NCBI GenBank assembly: GCA_016218965.1
Contig: JACRCP010000205.1
Span: 1-42,672, forward strand
Direction: 5' to 3'
Source: Deltaproteobacteria bacterium
Lineage (GTDB): Bacteria; Myxococcota; SpSt-1050; JACRCP01
Length of the DNA stretch: 42,672 nt
Part shown: positions 25,448-32,958 of the stretch, in pieces
Position numbering within the stretch: the first letter of the stretch is position 1
How the letters are laid out: every line of letters begins with the position of its first letter
The notes under the pieces: generated by a model
What the model saw: only the letters and a program-made list of their open reading frames with translations
Told to the model about the DNA's origin: nothing
The model's database searches: none
Position numbers and translations under genes: made by a program

Positions 25448-27433
25448 ATGAAGGTTTCGATCGTTCGGGTCGCCGCAGTTGTTTTGGTCCTCTGCTCATG
25501 CCTCGTGCCTCATGCCTCGCGCCCGGCGTCGGCGGCCGACGCCGGCGCCCCAGTCACCGCGGCTTTCGAAGGGAAAAACTTCGTGTTCGATTCGTCGTCG
25601 CAGGCCAGGGAAGGGCTCCGTGAGCGGTTGTACGACGAGCTCGACCGCAAGCTCCAGGACCACGGCTTCAGGAAGGCCGACATCGGCAACATCCTGCTCG
25701 GGGCCAGGTTCTCCGACATGGAGGTGAACGAGAAGCGCGTTCAAATAGCGGAAGGCGGCGGCACGAAAACCGTGACCGCGTACGATCTGTCGGGGAAGGC
25801 CGAGGTGCGCCTCGGGACCGCAGACGTCCAGAAACTCTTTCAGGCGCTGCAGGACCTCCAACCGGTGTCCGACGCCGACGTCACGCGTTTCCGCGGGCAC
25901 TTGAGGCTCTTTGCCGCTCTCTCTCCCCCGCAACAGCAGCTCGAAAACCTCCGCGAGAAACTCACGCGGGCGTGGCTCGATCAGGCAAAGGCCGCCCTGG
26001 GCGGCGCGCTGTCGGGCCGTGCCGTGCCGGCCGATGCGTTTGCGCGGGCGTTCAGCGACGTCTACCCCGTCGTGCGGGCCTTCCGGGAGGAAACGGGGAA
26101 CACAGCCGGTGCGGACCAGCTCACGGGGCTGGCCGAATCGCTTGTAAAAAAGTATTTCCAGGCCGCGGCGGTCGACAGCAGCCGCGCCGAGTCGGTCCTC
26201 GACGCCGTCTCTGCGATGGAAAAGGAGGCCGGGGCCGACAATCCCCAACTCGGCGCGAAGGTCCGAGACGTCGTGCAATTCCGCTGGCGCGAGCAGATCA
26301 ACGAAATGGCCGGGAGCGAGGCGGTCCCGCTTGAACGGCTGGCGATCGAGGTTGACGGGTTTGCCAGGCTCTTCAAGGGGTCGAAACTCGTCGTCGAGAC
26401 GGCGCGCAGGCTCGAACAGCGGCTCGCAAAGGCCATAAGCTCGGGCGACCCCGGGGGAGGGGCGGCCTTTTCGGCATACGCCGAACGGTACGTCGATTTC
26501 GCGAAGCGGTTTCCTTCGTCGGCGTCGGCCGCCGAGGTGAAGCGCGTCTTCTCCTCGGCCTGCGCGCGGGTGATGCCGGAGCTGGAGGCGAAAAACGACG
26601 AGGAGTACGCCGCGTACACGAAGTGCTGGGAGGCGTGCTTCGACGCCTCGAAGGGCAGGCCGGAGTATGAGAAACTCAAGACCGCACAGGCGTCGTTTCT
26701 GGCGGCAAACAAGGCCCGAAACGAGCGCGATCTCCTGGGCGGGCTGGGGTTCATCCTTTACTGGGACAAGGCGGCGGCCGATCTCGGTTTTGGCGGCCAG
26801 AAGGGGTCGTTCCCCGGCAGCGGCAAGGGGGCGGACATGTGGGACTCGGGCGAGGATGCGCCGCAGTGCGTCTGCCGTCCGTCCCCCAACGACCCCTGCC
26901 GCCAGATCATGTTCTCGGGCGAGTACTACGAGGCGGCCGCCAAGTTCGGCCCAAAGGGGCTCTATGAGGTCGAACTGTGCAATTTCCAGATGCCGCAGGC
27001 GCGCAGGACGTTCATCTACCAGGCGCTCCGCGACCGCCACAAGCCGCTCCACAAGAAACCGGACGCCGAAAAGTTCATCAACGGCCTTTCGGGCGACGAC
27101 GTCGAATTCGCAGCGACAGGCGGAAAAAGGCACCGGGTCGCCCTGGGGGCCGCAGGCGAGAAGGGGAGCGTGCGCTTTTTTGCGCCCGGGTTCGCCCCTC
27201 CGGAATCGCGGCCGGCCGTCAAGGAAACCCCGGCCGAAAGGCGCCCGGCCCGCCCCTTCAAGAAAGGTGACTGCGTCAGGTGGGACTGCGACGTGGAGTG
27301 CAGGTACGAGGGAAAAGTCAAGGACAGGAAGGGTGCGAAGCTCATGGTGACGGTGAAAAAGGCCCCGAGGTCGCTTGAGCTCGACATGAACGTGCTCAAG
27401 GACCCGGACGAGATGCAGACGTGTGAAGACTGA
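25448..27433 (+). CDS. Secreted protein of unknown function with C-terminal Cys-rich SH3-like domain
   Basis: 661 aa; family not recognised. The ATG at 25448 has AGGGGTGG 4 nt upstream. A signal peptide (to about RPASA) is partly encoded by a repeat tract. The mature part starts with a region that could bind peptidoglycan or a partner (FEGKNFVFDSSSQAREGLRERLYDEL). A long helical middle (about 130-420) follows with evenly spaced charges, suggesting an elongated rod. Near residue 475 a Cys-rich part begins (CVCRPSPNDPCRQIMFSGEYYEAAAKFG), and a final small beta domain (FKKGDCVRWDCDVECRYEGKVKDRKG) resembles SH3/Tudor-type modules. It is on the same strand as the two regulators (67-nt gap) and the FHA gene (100-nt gap). 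Confidence 0.7.
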   Translation: MKVSIVRVAAVVLVLCSCLVPHASRPASAADAGAPVTAAFEGKNFVFDSSSQAREGLRERLYDELDRKLQDHGFRKADIGNILLGARFSDMEVNEKRVQIAEGGGTKTVTAYDLSGKAEVRLGTADVQKLFQALQDLQPVSDADVTRFRGHLRLFAALSPPQQQLENLREKLTRAWLDQAKAALGGALSGRAVPADAFARAFSDVYPVVRAFREETGNTAGADQLTGLAESLVKKYFQAAAVDSSRAESVLDAVSAMEKEAGADNPQLGAKVRDVVQFRWREQINEMAGSEAVPLERLAIEVDGFARLFKGSKLVVETARRLEQRLAKAISSGDPGGGAAFSAYAERYVDFAKRFPSSASAAEVKRVFSSACARVMPELEAKNDEEYAAYTKCWEACFDASKGRPEYEKLKTAQASFLAANKARNERDLLGGLGFILYWDKAAADLGFGGQKGSFPGSGKGADMWDSGEDAPQCVCRPSPNDPCRQIMFSGEYYEAAAKFGPKGLYEVELCNFQMPQARRTFIYQALRDRHKPLHKKPDAEKFINGLSGDDVEFAATGGKRHRVALGAAGEKGSVRFFAPGFAPPESRPAVKETPAERRPARPFKKGDCVRWDCDVECRYEGKVKDRKGAKLMVTVKKAPRSLELDMNVLKDPDEMQTCED

Positions 27434-27521
27434 TTTGGAGTGCGCAAGCTTGCTTGCGCTCTGATTTCGAGCGAGCTTGCTCGCTCATCGGGCACGGGGC
27501 AGCAAGCTGCCGCAGTCCAAA
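27434..27521. repeat. REP-like composite palindromic element
   Basis: An 88-bp element with near-perfect terminal inverted repeats: TTTGGAGTGCG at the left and CGCAGTCCAAA at the right (10 of 11 match). Inside are three successive palindromes: GCGCAAGC-TT-GCTTGCGC, GAGCGAGC-TT-GCTCGCTC and GGCAGC-AA-GCTGCC. It fills the gap between the preceding stop codon and the FHA gene and could act as an RNA-stability or termination structure. Confidence 0.65.
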
Positions 27522-27533
27522 GAAGGGCGCAGA

Positions 27534-28283
27534 ATGTCCCTGATCTCCGGTTCAGTGTGCCAGAAGTGCTTCACGCTCAACGAGTGGACGGCGGCCAACT
27601 GCCGCGCGTGCATGGCGCCCATCGACCCGGCCACGGGGTCGGCGCGCGTGGTGAAGGTCTTCCACGCGAACCGGGGCGGCAAGGGCGATGTCGCCGAGAT
27701 CTGCGGCGCCGGCCAGGCGCGGGTGGGCAGAACGTACGGAGACATCACCTTTCCCGGCGACAAACTCCTCTCGCCGGTGCACGCGGTGTTCGTATCGGAA
27801 CCGGCGGGACCAAAGGTCGTGGACGCCGGGGGCCTGAACGGCGTGTTCATCAGGGTGGCCGAGGCGCCGATCCGTGTGGGCGACAGCTTCATGTGCGCGT
27901 CCGAGGTGCTCAAACTCGCGGGCGTGCTCAAGGCCGAGGAGGCCGCCCCGCTCTCTGACGGCACCCATGTGTCGGGCTCGCCGGTCCCGCCCCCGGGCAG
28001 CCTGATCTTCCAGCAGGTCCTCCTGGGCGGCAAGGCCGGTAGGATGTGGGTCCGGAAACCCCCGGTGACCATCGGCCGGGAAGGCTGCGACATCTCTTTC
28101 CCGGGCACGGCGTTCGTCTCGACCAGGCACGCCGTCATAGACATCGCCGACGGGAGGCTTGCGGTAAAGGACTTAAACAGCGCTAACGGGACCTTCGTCC
28201 GCGTCCGCGGCAAGGCCCCGCTCGTCGACGGCGACGTGGTCCTGATGGGCCAGCAGCTCTTCAGGATTTCCGTGAAGGGCTAA
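27534..28283 (+). CDS. Zinc-ribbon double-FHA-domain protein, directly upstream of cas6
   Basis: 249 aa. A four-Cys zinc ribbon opens the protein (Cys9, Cys12, Cys23, Cys26). The first FHA-like domain (about 45-130; RVGRTYGDITFPGDKLLSPVHA) is degenerate. The second (about 165-249) keeps the full phosphothreonine-binding set: TIGREGCDI, FVSTRHAVI and LNSANGTFV. It should bind phosphothreonine peptides and serve as a signalling adaptor in the cytoplasm. The ATG at 27534 has AAGAAGGG about 7 nt upstream. Only 7 nt separate its stop from the cas6 start, and cas6 has no separate promoter, so the FHA gene is very probably in one transcript with cas6. Its functional link to CRISPR is not established. 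Confidence 0.85.
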   Translation: MSLISGSVCQKCFTLNEWTAANCRACMAPIDPATGSARVVKVFHANRGGKGDVAEICGAGQARVGRTYGDITFPGDKLLSPVHAVFVSEPAGPKVVDAGGLNGVFIRVAEAPIRVGDSFMCASEVLKLAGVLKAEEAAPLSDGTHVSGSPVPPPGSLIFQQVLLGGKAGRMWVRKPPVTIGREGCDISFPGTAFVSTRHAVIDIADGRLAVKDLNSANGTFVRVRGKAPLVDGDVVLMGQQLFRISVKG

Positions 28284-28290
28284 ACGAGCG

Positions 28291-29259
28291 ATGCTTGATG
28301 CGCTCGAAATAGGCGTGTTCCGGTTTGCCATGGAGCCGGACGGCCCCGTGAACTTGCCGCCGCACGGCAAAGGCGGCGTGTTCCGCGCGGCCTTCGGGCG
28401 GGCGCTGCGCGATCTGGTGTGCGTGGTCCCACGCGCGCGCTGCGAGACGTGCCCGGTCGTTCGCGAGTGCGCGTACCAGCACATCTTCGCCCCGGTCGTG
28501 TCGCCCGACGCGACCGCCCTGCGGAAGGACAAGGACCCCCGCCGCGGGTACGTCCTCAGGCCCGTCCTGGACGGAAGGTCGAGATATGACAGAGGAGACC
28601 TGTTCGTCTTCGACTTCGTTCTGGCTGGCACGCTTGGGACGTGGCTGCCGTTCGTCATGCTGCCGATCCGCGAGCTTGCCGCAAGGGGATTGGGGCGCCA
28701 ATGGGGAACATTCGTGCTCCGCTCGATCGCTGCCGTCAACCCGTTTGCAGGCGCGTCCGAAACAATTTATCATGACAGCGACGCCACGGTGAAGACTTCG
28801 AAGTTGCGGGTGACCGGAGACGACATCACCACGCGCGCGGCCGCGCTGGAGGACGGGACCATCACCATGAACTTCGTGACGCCGGCAAGCATCCGCGCCA
28901 GAGACGCCGGCGGACGGACGATGCAGGTCCGGCAGCCCGGGTTCCACCACGTCTTCAAGCGCCTGCGCGACCGCGTGGCGGCGCTGATGGAGCAGTACTG
29001 CGGCGGCGCGCCGAAGGCCGACTACAAGGGATTGGGCGAGCGCGCGGAGGAAGTCAAGACCGTCCGCCGCGACCTGCGCTGGGTCGACTACCGGCGCACC
29101 AAGTACGGCGGCGGGGTCCACGACATGTCCGGGTTCATCGGGACGATGACGGTGGAGGGCAAGTTGAACGAGTTCCTCCCGTGGCTCGTCGCCGGCGAGC
29201 TGCTCCACGTCGGCGAGAACGCCGCGTTCGGCAACGGGAGGTACGAACTCGCGGCGTGA
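28291..29259 (+). CDS. cas6: CRISPR pre-crRNA endoribonuclease Cas6
   Basis: 322 aa. A RAMP-fold protein that cuts the array transcript within each repeat and, in type I systems, stays bound to the crRNA 3' hairpin. The N-terminal part has PPHGKGGVFRAAFGRALRD and a Cys-rich loop (CETCPVVRECAYQ), and the C-terminus has the glycine-rich loop GENAAFGNGRYEL, diagnostic of this Cas6 branch (PF10040 type). The catalytic residue cannot be assigned by eye. The ATG at 28291 is 7 nt past the FHA gene's stop. Codon use is strongly GC3-rich, like cas1 and unlike cas8-cas7-cas5-cas3. A 284-bp stretch with a broken small ORF separates it from cas8, which is unusual for a cas operon. Confidence 0.9.
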   Translation: MLDALEIGVFRFAMEPDGPVNLPPHGKGGVFRAAFGRALRDLVCVVPRARCETCPVVRECAYQHIFAPVVSPDATALRKDKDPRRGYVLRPVLDGRSRYDRGDLFVFDFVLAGTLGTWLPFVMLPIRELAARGLGRQWGTFVLRSIAAVNPFAGASETIYHDSDATVKTSKLRVTGDDITTRAAALEDGTITMNFVTPASIRARDAGGRTMQVRQPGFHHVFKRLRDRVAALMEQYCGGAPKADYKGLGERAEEVKTVRRDLRWVDYRRTKYGGGVHDMSGFIGTMTVEGKLNEFLPWLVAGELLHVGENAAFGNGRYELAA

Positions 29260-29282
29260 CTTGTGCGTGCCGAGGATATAGA

Positions 29283-29491
29283 ATGTCGCCTGAAATGAGT
29301 CGTAGAATGAAGCTCGAATATGACATGGCCCACGCGACCCGTTCGACCTCATCGACATCGCCATCGTCAAGGCAAAGGCGCCGCAGCCGGACTCCGTGCG
29401 GGAAAATGCGCAGGCCTACGCAGGAGAGTCAAAGAGCCGCCGCCCGAAGCCGGCCGCCAATCGGAGGGCTCCCAAGCGCGCGGGCAGGTGA
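29283..29491 (+). pseudogene. Small frameshifted ORF between cas6 and cas8
   Basis: The ATG at 29283 (GAGG 9 nt upstream) reads MSPEMSRRMKLEYDMAHA up to 29336. The frame is then lost, but a -1 frame continues from 29336 as DPFDLIDIAIVKAKAPQP.. and ends with a basic tail RRPKPAANRRAPKRAGR at the stop at 29489. In this second frame nearly every codon ends in G or C, which is strong evidence of former or real coding. One missing base near 29336 (GCGACCC for GCGGACCC) would join the two. The result would be a protein of about 69 residues with an acidic start and a basic tail. I know of no such cas protein. It may be decayed, or a sequencing error may hide an intact gene. Confidence 0.5.
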
Positions 29492-29543
29492 CCGGAGTTG
29501 TCACGGGGGGGTGGTAGGGTGAGTGGGCGTGGAAGGGGGTTCT

Positions 29544-31106
29544 GTGTCAAGTGATAGCGCCGGATTGAAGTTCACGGGCCATCCTCTCGTTGATGTGGGG
29601 GTGGCGGGCGTGTGTGCGTTCACGGCCAAGAACTGGCCCGAGGACGTGACTCTTGACGACCTCGATCTCGTCTCTGACTTCCTGATTGAAAAATATTACT
29701 CTCGAGCCCTCGGCACGTACCTTTCATGCGTATTCATGAACGCTTCATTCGTGCAACCGAACGAAAGCAAGGCAAAGTCCAAGGAGTTTCAGGACAAGAT
29801 CCTTCGCGCCCATCGCGCCGAGCCTGACGCGCGAGTCAAGGGCATGTCGTGTGTCTTCGCGGGACTGCCCGCAACGGCGGCGTTGGTTCGGACGCACTTG
29901 CCGCTTTTCTCCGGAGAGGAGATCGTCAACTTCAGGCCGGCAGGACAGACGTTCGTGCCGGTCGCGGGCGCATACGTCGTACCGCTGATGTTCCTCCCGA
30001 TGGCCGGACGACGTTCGGAAGGCCGATTGCTTGTGGTTCATTCCGTCGACTCCTCGCTGATGATCCGGTTCGCAAAGAAGTACCTCGCCGACAACCAGCG
30101 TCTGCTCAGCCTTCAACTTCCATCCGTAAAAGCACTCGTTCACGACGGCTACGATCGAGAGCAGCCGATGTGGGACGCCACAAAAAAGAAGTACAAGTTC
30201 GCAGACGCAAAGGGGCCTCGATCACTGGTTGTATCTGATCTGACCACCATCGCATCTGAGACAGCCCCGTCCGACATATCTCCTTCCGGCCAGGCTGTCA
30301 CCGCTTACCTGCTCTCAAACTCCGGCCAGGATCCATCGCTTCAGATCTTCGAGATCCCCGCTCATGCAAGCGCTTTCATCCTTCGGGCATCCGAGCAACC
30401 GACAAGGAGCGCATGGAAGGCCATCGCATCATCGTTTCGGGAGTTGGGCTCTGATGAAGACGAAGACGGAGCTCCCGAAGCCAACAAGAAAAGGAAGACC
30501 AGGAAAAAGAAGGAAACCATGGCCGGGCGCGCGGGCTGGACGAAGAACCCCGCTTTTGAAGACCTCTGCGGCATCTTCGACGCCGGATTCACTGATCGCG
30601 TCGCTGCGAGCGGGTGGCTCAAGAAGTACATACTTGGAACGATCGAGGCAAGAACCGGCAACCCGAAATACGCCCGGACGAACGCCAGAAACTTTGAGTT
30701 GGCCAAACTTTTCCTGGAGGAGGTGCTCGGGATGAAAAAGGCGAGGATAGAGGCCATTCGCGAGTTCGCCGACCGGCTTGCCGAATGGATAAACGGAAAG
30801 AACGACAAGAGACTGTTCAATGCACTCGCTCGAGAGCGTCCGTGGGAACTTCGTCAGCGTCTCTTGCAGGTTCAACGCACAAGTGCGGAATCAAAGCTGT
30901 TGTTCACTCTCGACGACTACGCAAGGGTGTGGCTGCACGAAGAAGATGGCAAGAGCGACGAGTCGCTGGTGCGAGATCTGATCTGCATCCGCGTCGTCGA
31001 GAAGCTCCATGAAGCTCAGTGGTTCAGCGACAACCCTGACGTTGTTATCGAAGAGACTGACGATGGACAACCAGCCAAGGCGGATACCGAGGAGGTGGTT
31101 CAATGA
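29544..31106 (+). CDS. cas8: Type I-B Cascade large subunit Cas8 (Cst1-like)
   Basis: 520 aa. The N-terminal LKFTGHPLVDVGVAGVCAF and the later CVFAGLPATAALVRTHLPL / NFRPAGQ / LMFLPMAGRR blocks match the Cst1 group (Cas8 of type I-B 'Tneap'), the subunit that recognises the PAM and contacts Cas3. In the family the middle part normally carries two CxxC zinc motifs; here these read CVFA and VAGA, so the zinc site seems lost. A very basic linker (NKKRKTRKKKETM) lies about residue 325 and probably contacts nucleic acid. The GTG at 29544 was chosen because AAGGGGG lies 5 nt upstream; an upstream GTG at 29523 is possible. Its stop overlaps the cas7 start (ATGA). Lower GC than cas6. Confidence 0.82.
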   Translation: MSSDSAGLKFTGHPLVDVGVAGVCAFTAKNWPEDVTLDDLDLVSDFLIEKYYSRALGTYLSCVFMNASFVQPNESKAKSKEFQDKILRAHRAEPDARVKGMSCVFAGLPATAALVRTHLPLFSGEEIVNFRPAGQTFVPVAGAYVVPLMFLPMAGRRSEGRLLVVHSVDSSLMIRFAKKYLADNQRLLSLQLPSVKALVHDGYDREQPMWDATKKKYKFADAKGPRSLVVSDLTTIASETAPSDISPSGQAVTAYLLSNSGQDPSLQIFEIPAHASAFILRASEQPTRSAWKAIASSFRELGSDEDEDGAPEANKKRKTRKKKETMAGRAGWTKNPAFEDLCGIFDAGFTDRVAASGWLKKYILGTIEARTGNPKYARTNARNFELAKLFLEEVLGMKKARIEAIREFADRLAEWINGKNDKRLFNALARERPWELRQRLLQVQRTSAESKLLFTLDDYARVWLHEEDGKSDESLVRDLICIRVVEKLHEAQWFSDNPDVVIEETDDGQPAKADTEEVVQ

Positions 31107-32197
31107 GTCATGTTACAGGCATCATGTTGGTTGACGCCCCAGCGACCGCCCTCAACAACGCCGGGAAGGATGAGGAAGTGAGAGGAGTCGACAATGCGGT
31201 GGCAGTGAAGTTCATCCGGGCGCCCGACGGCAAGTACCCATATGTCAGTGCCCAAGCCATCCGTTACTGGGTGAGAAACACTCTGTCTCACGAACATGGC
31301 TGGACACCGTCACCCGTGTTCCGAGAGACGAAGGTTGCGTACACAGATGCCGAGCCGACGAAGTTTGCGGAAGACGATCTGTTCGGGTACATGCGTGCCG
31401 CATCCAAGTCCACCGACGTGAAGAAAGCCGCCAAGCGGGCAGAGATCGCTGCGGTCTCGACACCGATCGATTCCGACGCCGGTGAAGTGACAAGAATATC
31501 TCCGTTCCGGGTGGGAACGTTGGTGTCAATCTCCCCTGTCCGCATCACAGGCGATTTCGGCACGATGGCCCGTGCCGAGGGTGACCCCGTGCCGCATGTC
31601 CATCAGTTTTACAAGGCTGTCCTGAAGGCCCCGCTGGCGATGGATCTCGCGGCGACCGGCACGTTCTTCATCTCCAAGCGGGTCGGCTACAAGAACATCG
31701 ACAAGAACAGGATCGAGAGTGCGAGGAATGCCGGGGCCACGGAAGCGAAGGTCTACGGGTTCGATGCCCTGCGTCTTCCCATCGAAGTACGCAAGCAGAG
31801 AGTCAAGATGCTTGTCCAGGCTATAGGGCGCATCGAGGGCGGCGCAAAGCAGACGCTGCATCTTACCGACACCGCGCCGTCAGTGCTCGTCCTAGCCGTT
31901 TGCAAGAGCGGAAACCAGCCGTTTATGCGGCTCTTCACGAATGACGGACTGGGCAGCACGGTTTTCAGGACCGATGTCCTCGAAGAAGCGACCAAGGTCT
32001 TCAAGGAGGAAATCCTTTCGGACATCTTCATCGGATGGGCCAAGGGCTTCCTGGATGAAGAGCGGAAAAAGCTGGAGGAGGTCTTGAAATCAGGCGGTGG
32101 CAAGATCAACGAAAAAGCAGTGACGGTCTCGCACCCAAGGGAAGCGGCCGACGCCTTTTCTACGTCGCTGTCCGAGCATGCGGAGTGGTTCGAGTAA
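31103..32197 (+). CDS. cas7: Type I-B Cascade backbone subunit Cas7 (Cst2/DevR family)
   Basis: 364 aa. Cas7 polymerises along the crRNA spacer to form the backbone of the surveillance complex. The opening VTGIMLVDAPATALNNAGKD, then VKFIRAPDGKYPYVSAQAIR with YWVRNTL, is the Cst2/DevR signature; a loop rich in Lys/Arg (KSTDVKKAAKRAE) may be the thumb. The later ALRLPIEVRKQRVKMLVQAI is typical of the RAMP core. It begins with ATG overlapping the cas8 stop, with GGAGGTGG upstream, and its stop TAA shares one base with the cas5 ATG (TAATG). The tight overlaps mean cas8, cas7, cas5 and cas3 are translated from one message. Confidence 0.92.
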   Translation: MSHVTGIMLVDAPATALNNAGKDEEVRGVDNAVAVKFIRAPDGKYPYVSAQAIRYWVRNTLSHEHGWTPSPVFRETKVAYTDAEPTKFAEDDLFGYMRAASKSTDVKKAAKRAEIAAVSTPIDSDAGEVTRISPFRVGTLVSISPVRITGDFGTMARAEGDPVPHVHQFYKAVLKAPLAMDLAATGTFFISKRVGYKNIDKNRIESARNAGATEAKVYGFDALRLPIEVRKQRVKMLVQAIGRIEGGAKQTLHLTDTAPSVLVLAVCKSGNQPFMRLFTNDGLGSTVFRTDVLEEATKVFKEEILSDIFIGWAKGFLDEERKKLEEVLKSGGGKINEKAVTVSHPREAADAFSTSLSEHAEWFE

Positions 32198-32958
32198 TGG
32201 AAGTCGTCCGCGTTCACATCCACGCGCCGGTTGTGTCCTTCCGGCATCCGTTCTTCGTCGTAGGCAGGCAGCCCACGTCCCTGATGCCGCCGCCATCCAC
32301 CATCCATGGCCTCTGCGCCGCCGCGCTCGGTGCGTGGCCGGTGCCCGGGGAGTTTTGCTTCGGGGTTCACTTCACGTTTGCTTCTCGTGGAAACGACCTC
32401 GAGCACCAGCACATCACCTCGCCGATGGGCGCAAAGACCAGGACGATGGTTCAGACTTCTGACGGCCCGCGCCAGGCCACGACCGAGATCAATGTGCAGC
32501 CGACATCACGGGACTTCCTCTTCGACACACACCTTACCCTGTATATTCCCCCAAGGGTTGGTGAGGCATTCCGGCATCCCAGGTTCACCATGACCCTTGG
32601 AAGATCCCAGGACCGCGCTGAGATCTTGTCGGTTGAGAGGGTGGAACTCGAGAAGGGAAACCGCGTTCGTCTTGATCATACCCTATTGCCAATGGCCGTC
32701 CGCCCCTGCGTCCGTTTCGGCATCCCGGTTTTGCTGTCTCGACACATCGCCGAACCTCCAGAGCGTGATGCCAAGTTCGCTCAGTATATTTGCCTGCACG
32801 AACCGGTCTTTCTTGGCGATGGGGTCGATTCCACCCGCGCGTTCATCAGGCATGCCACCATCCCGCTCGACGACCTCTGGTGCGACACATCGATCACCGA
32901 CGATGAAGGGTTCTGCCGGGGGGTCTGGATTCACCGGCTGGTCGAAGATGAAAGATGA
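32197..32958 (+). CDS. cas5: Type I-B Cascade subunit Cas5
   Basis: 253 aa. Cas5 holds the 5' handle of the crRNA. The start VVRVHIHAPVVSFRHPFFVV, followed by SLMPPPSTIHGLCAAALGAW, is the hallmark of Cas5 (residues of the RAMP core and the glycine-rich PPPS turn). The rest is a conserved beta-rich body with an extended loop. The ATG at 32197 overlaps the cas7 stop by one base; an in-frame GTG 12 nt earlier is less likely. Its TGA overlaps the cas3 ATG. The closest recognisable grouping is the Cas5t (Tneap) type, as expected for this gene order. Confidence 0.88.
   Translation: MEVVRVHIHAPVVSFRHPFFVVGRQPTSLMPPPSTIHGLCAAALGAWPVPGEFCFGVHFTFASRGNDLEHQHITSPMGAKTRTMVQTSDGPRQATTEINVQPTSRDFLFDTHLTLYIPPRVGEAFRHPRFTMTLGRSQDRAEILSVERVELEKGNRVRLDHTLLPMAVRPCVRFGIPVLLSRHIAEPPERDAKFAQYICLHEPVFLGDGVDSTRAFIRHATIPLDDLWCDTSITDDEGFCRGVWIHRLVEDER

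Noticed and set aside
25496..27133. Minus-strand open frame opposite the secreted unknown protein
   Set aside because: Low-complexity Arg-rich translation and no ribosome site; the plus strand has a signal peptide and GC3-biased codons.
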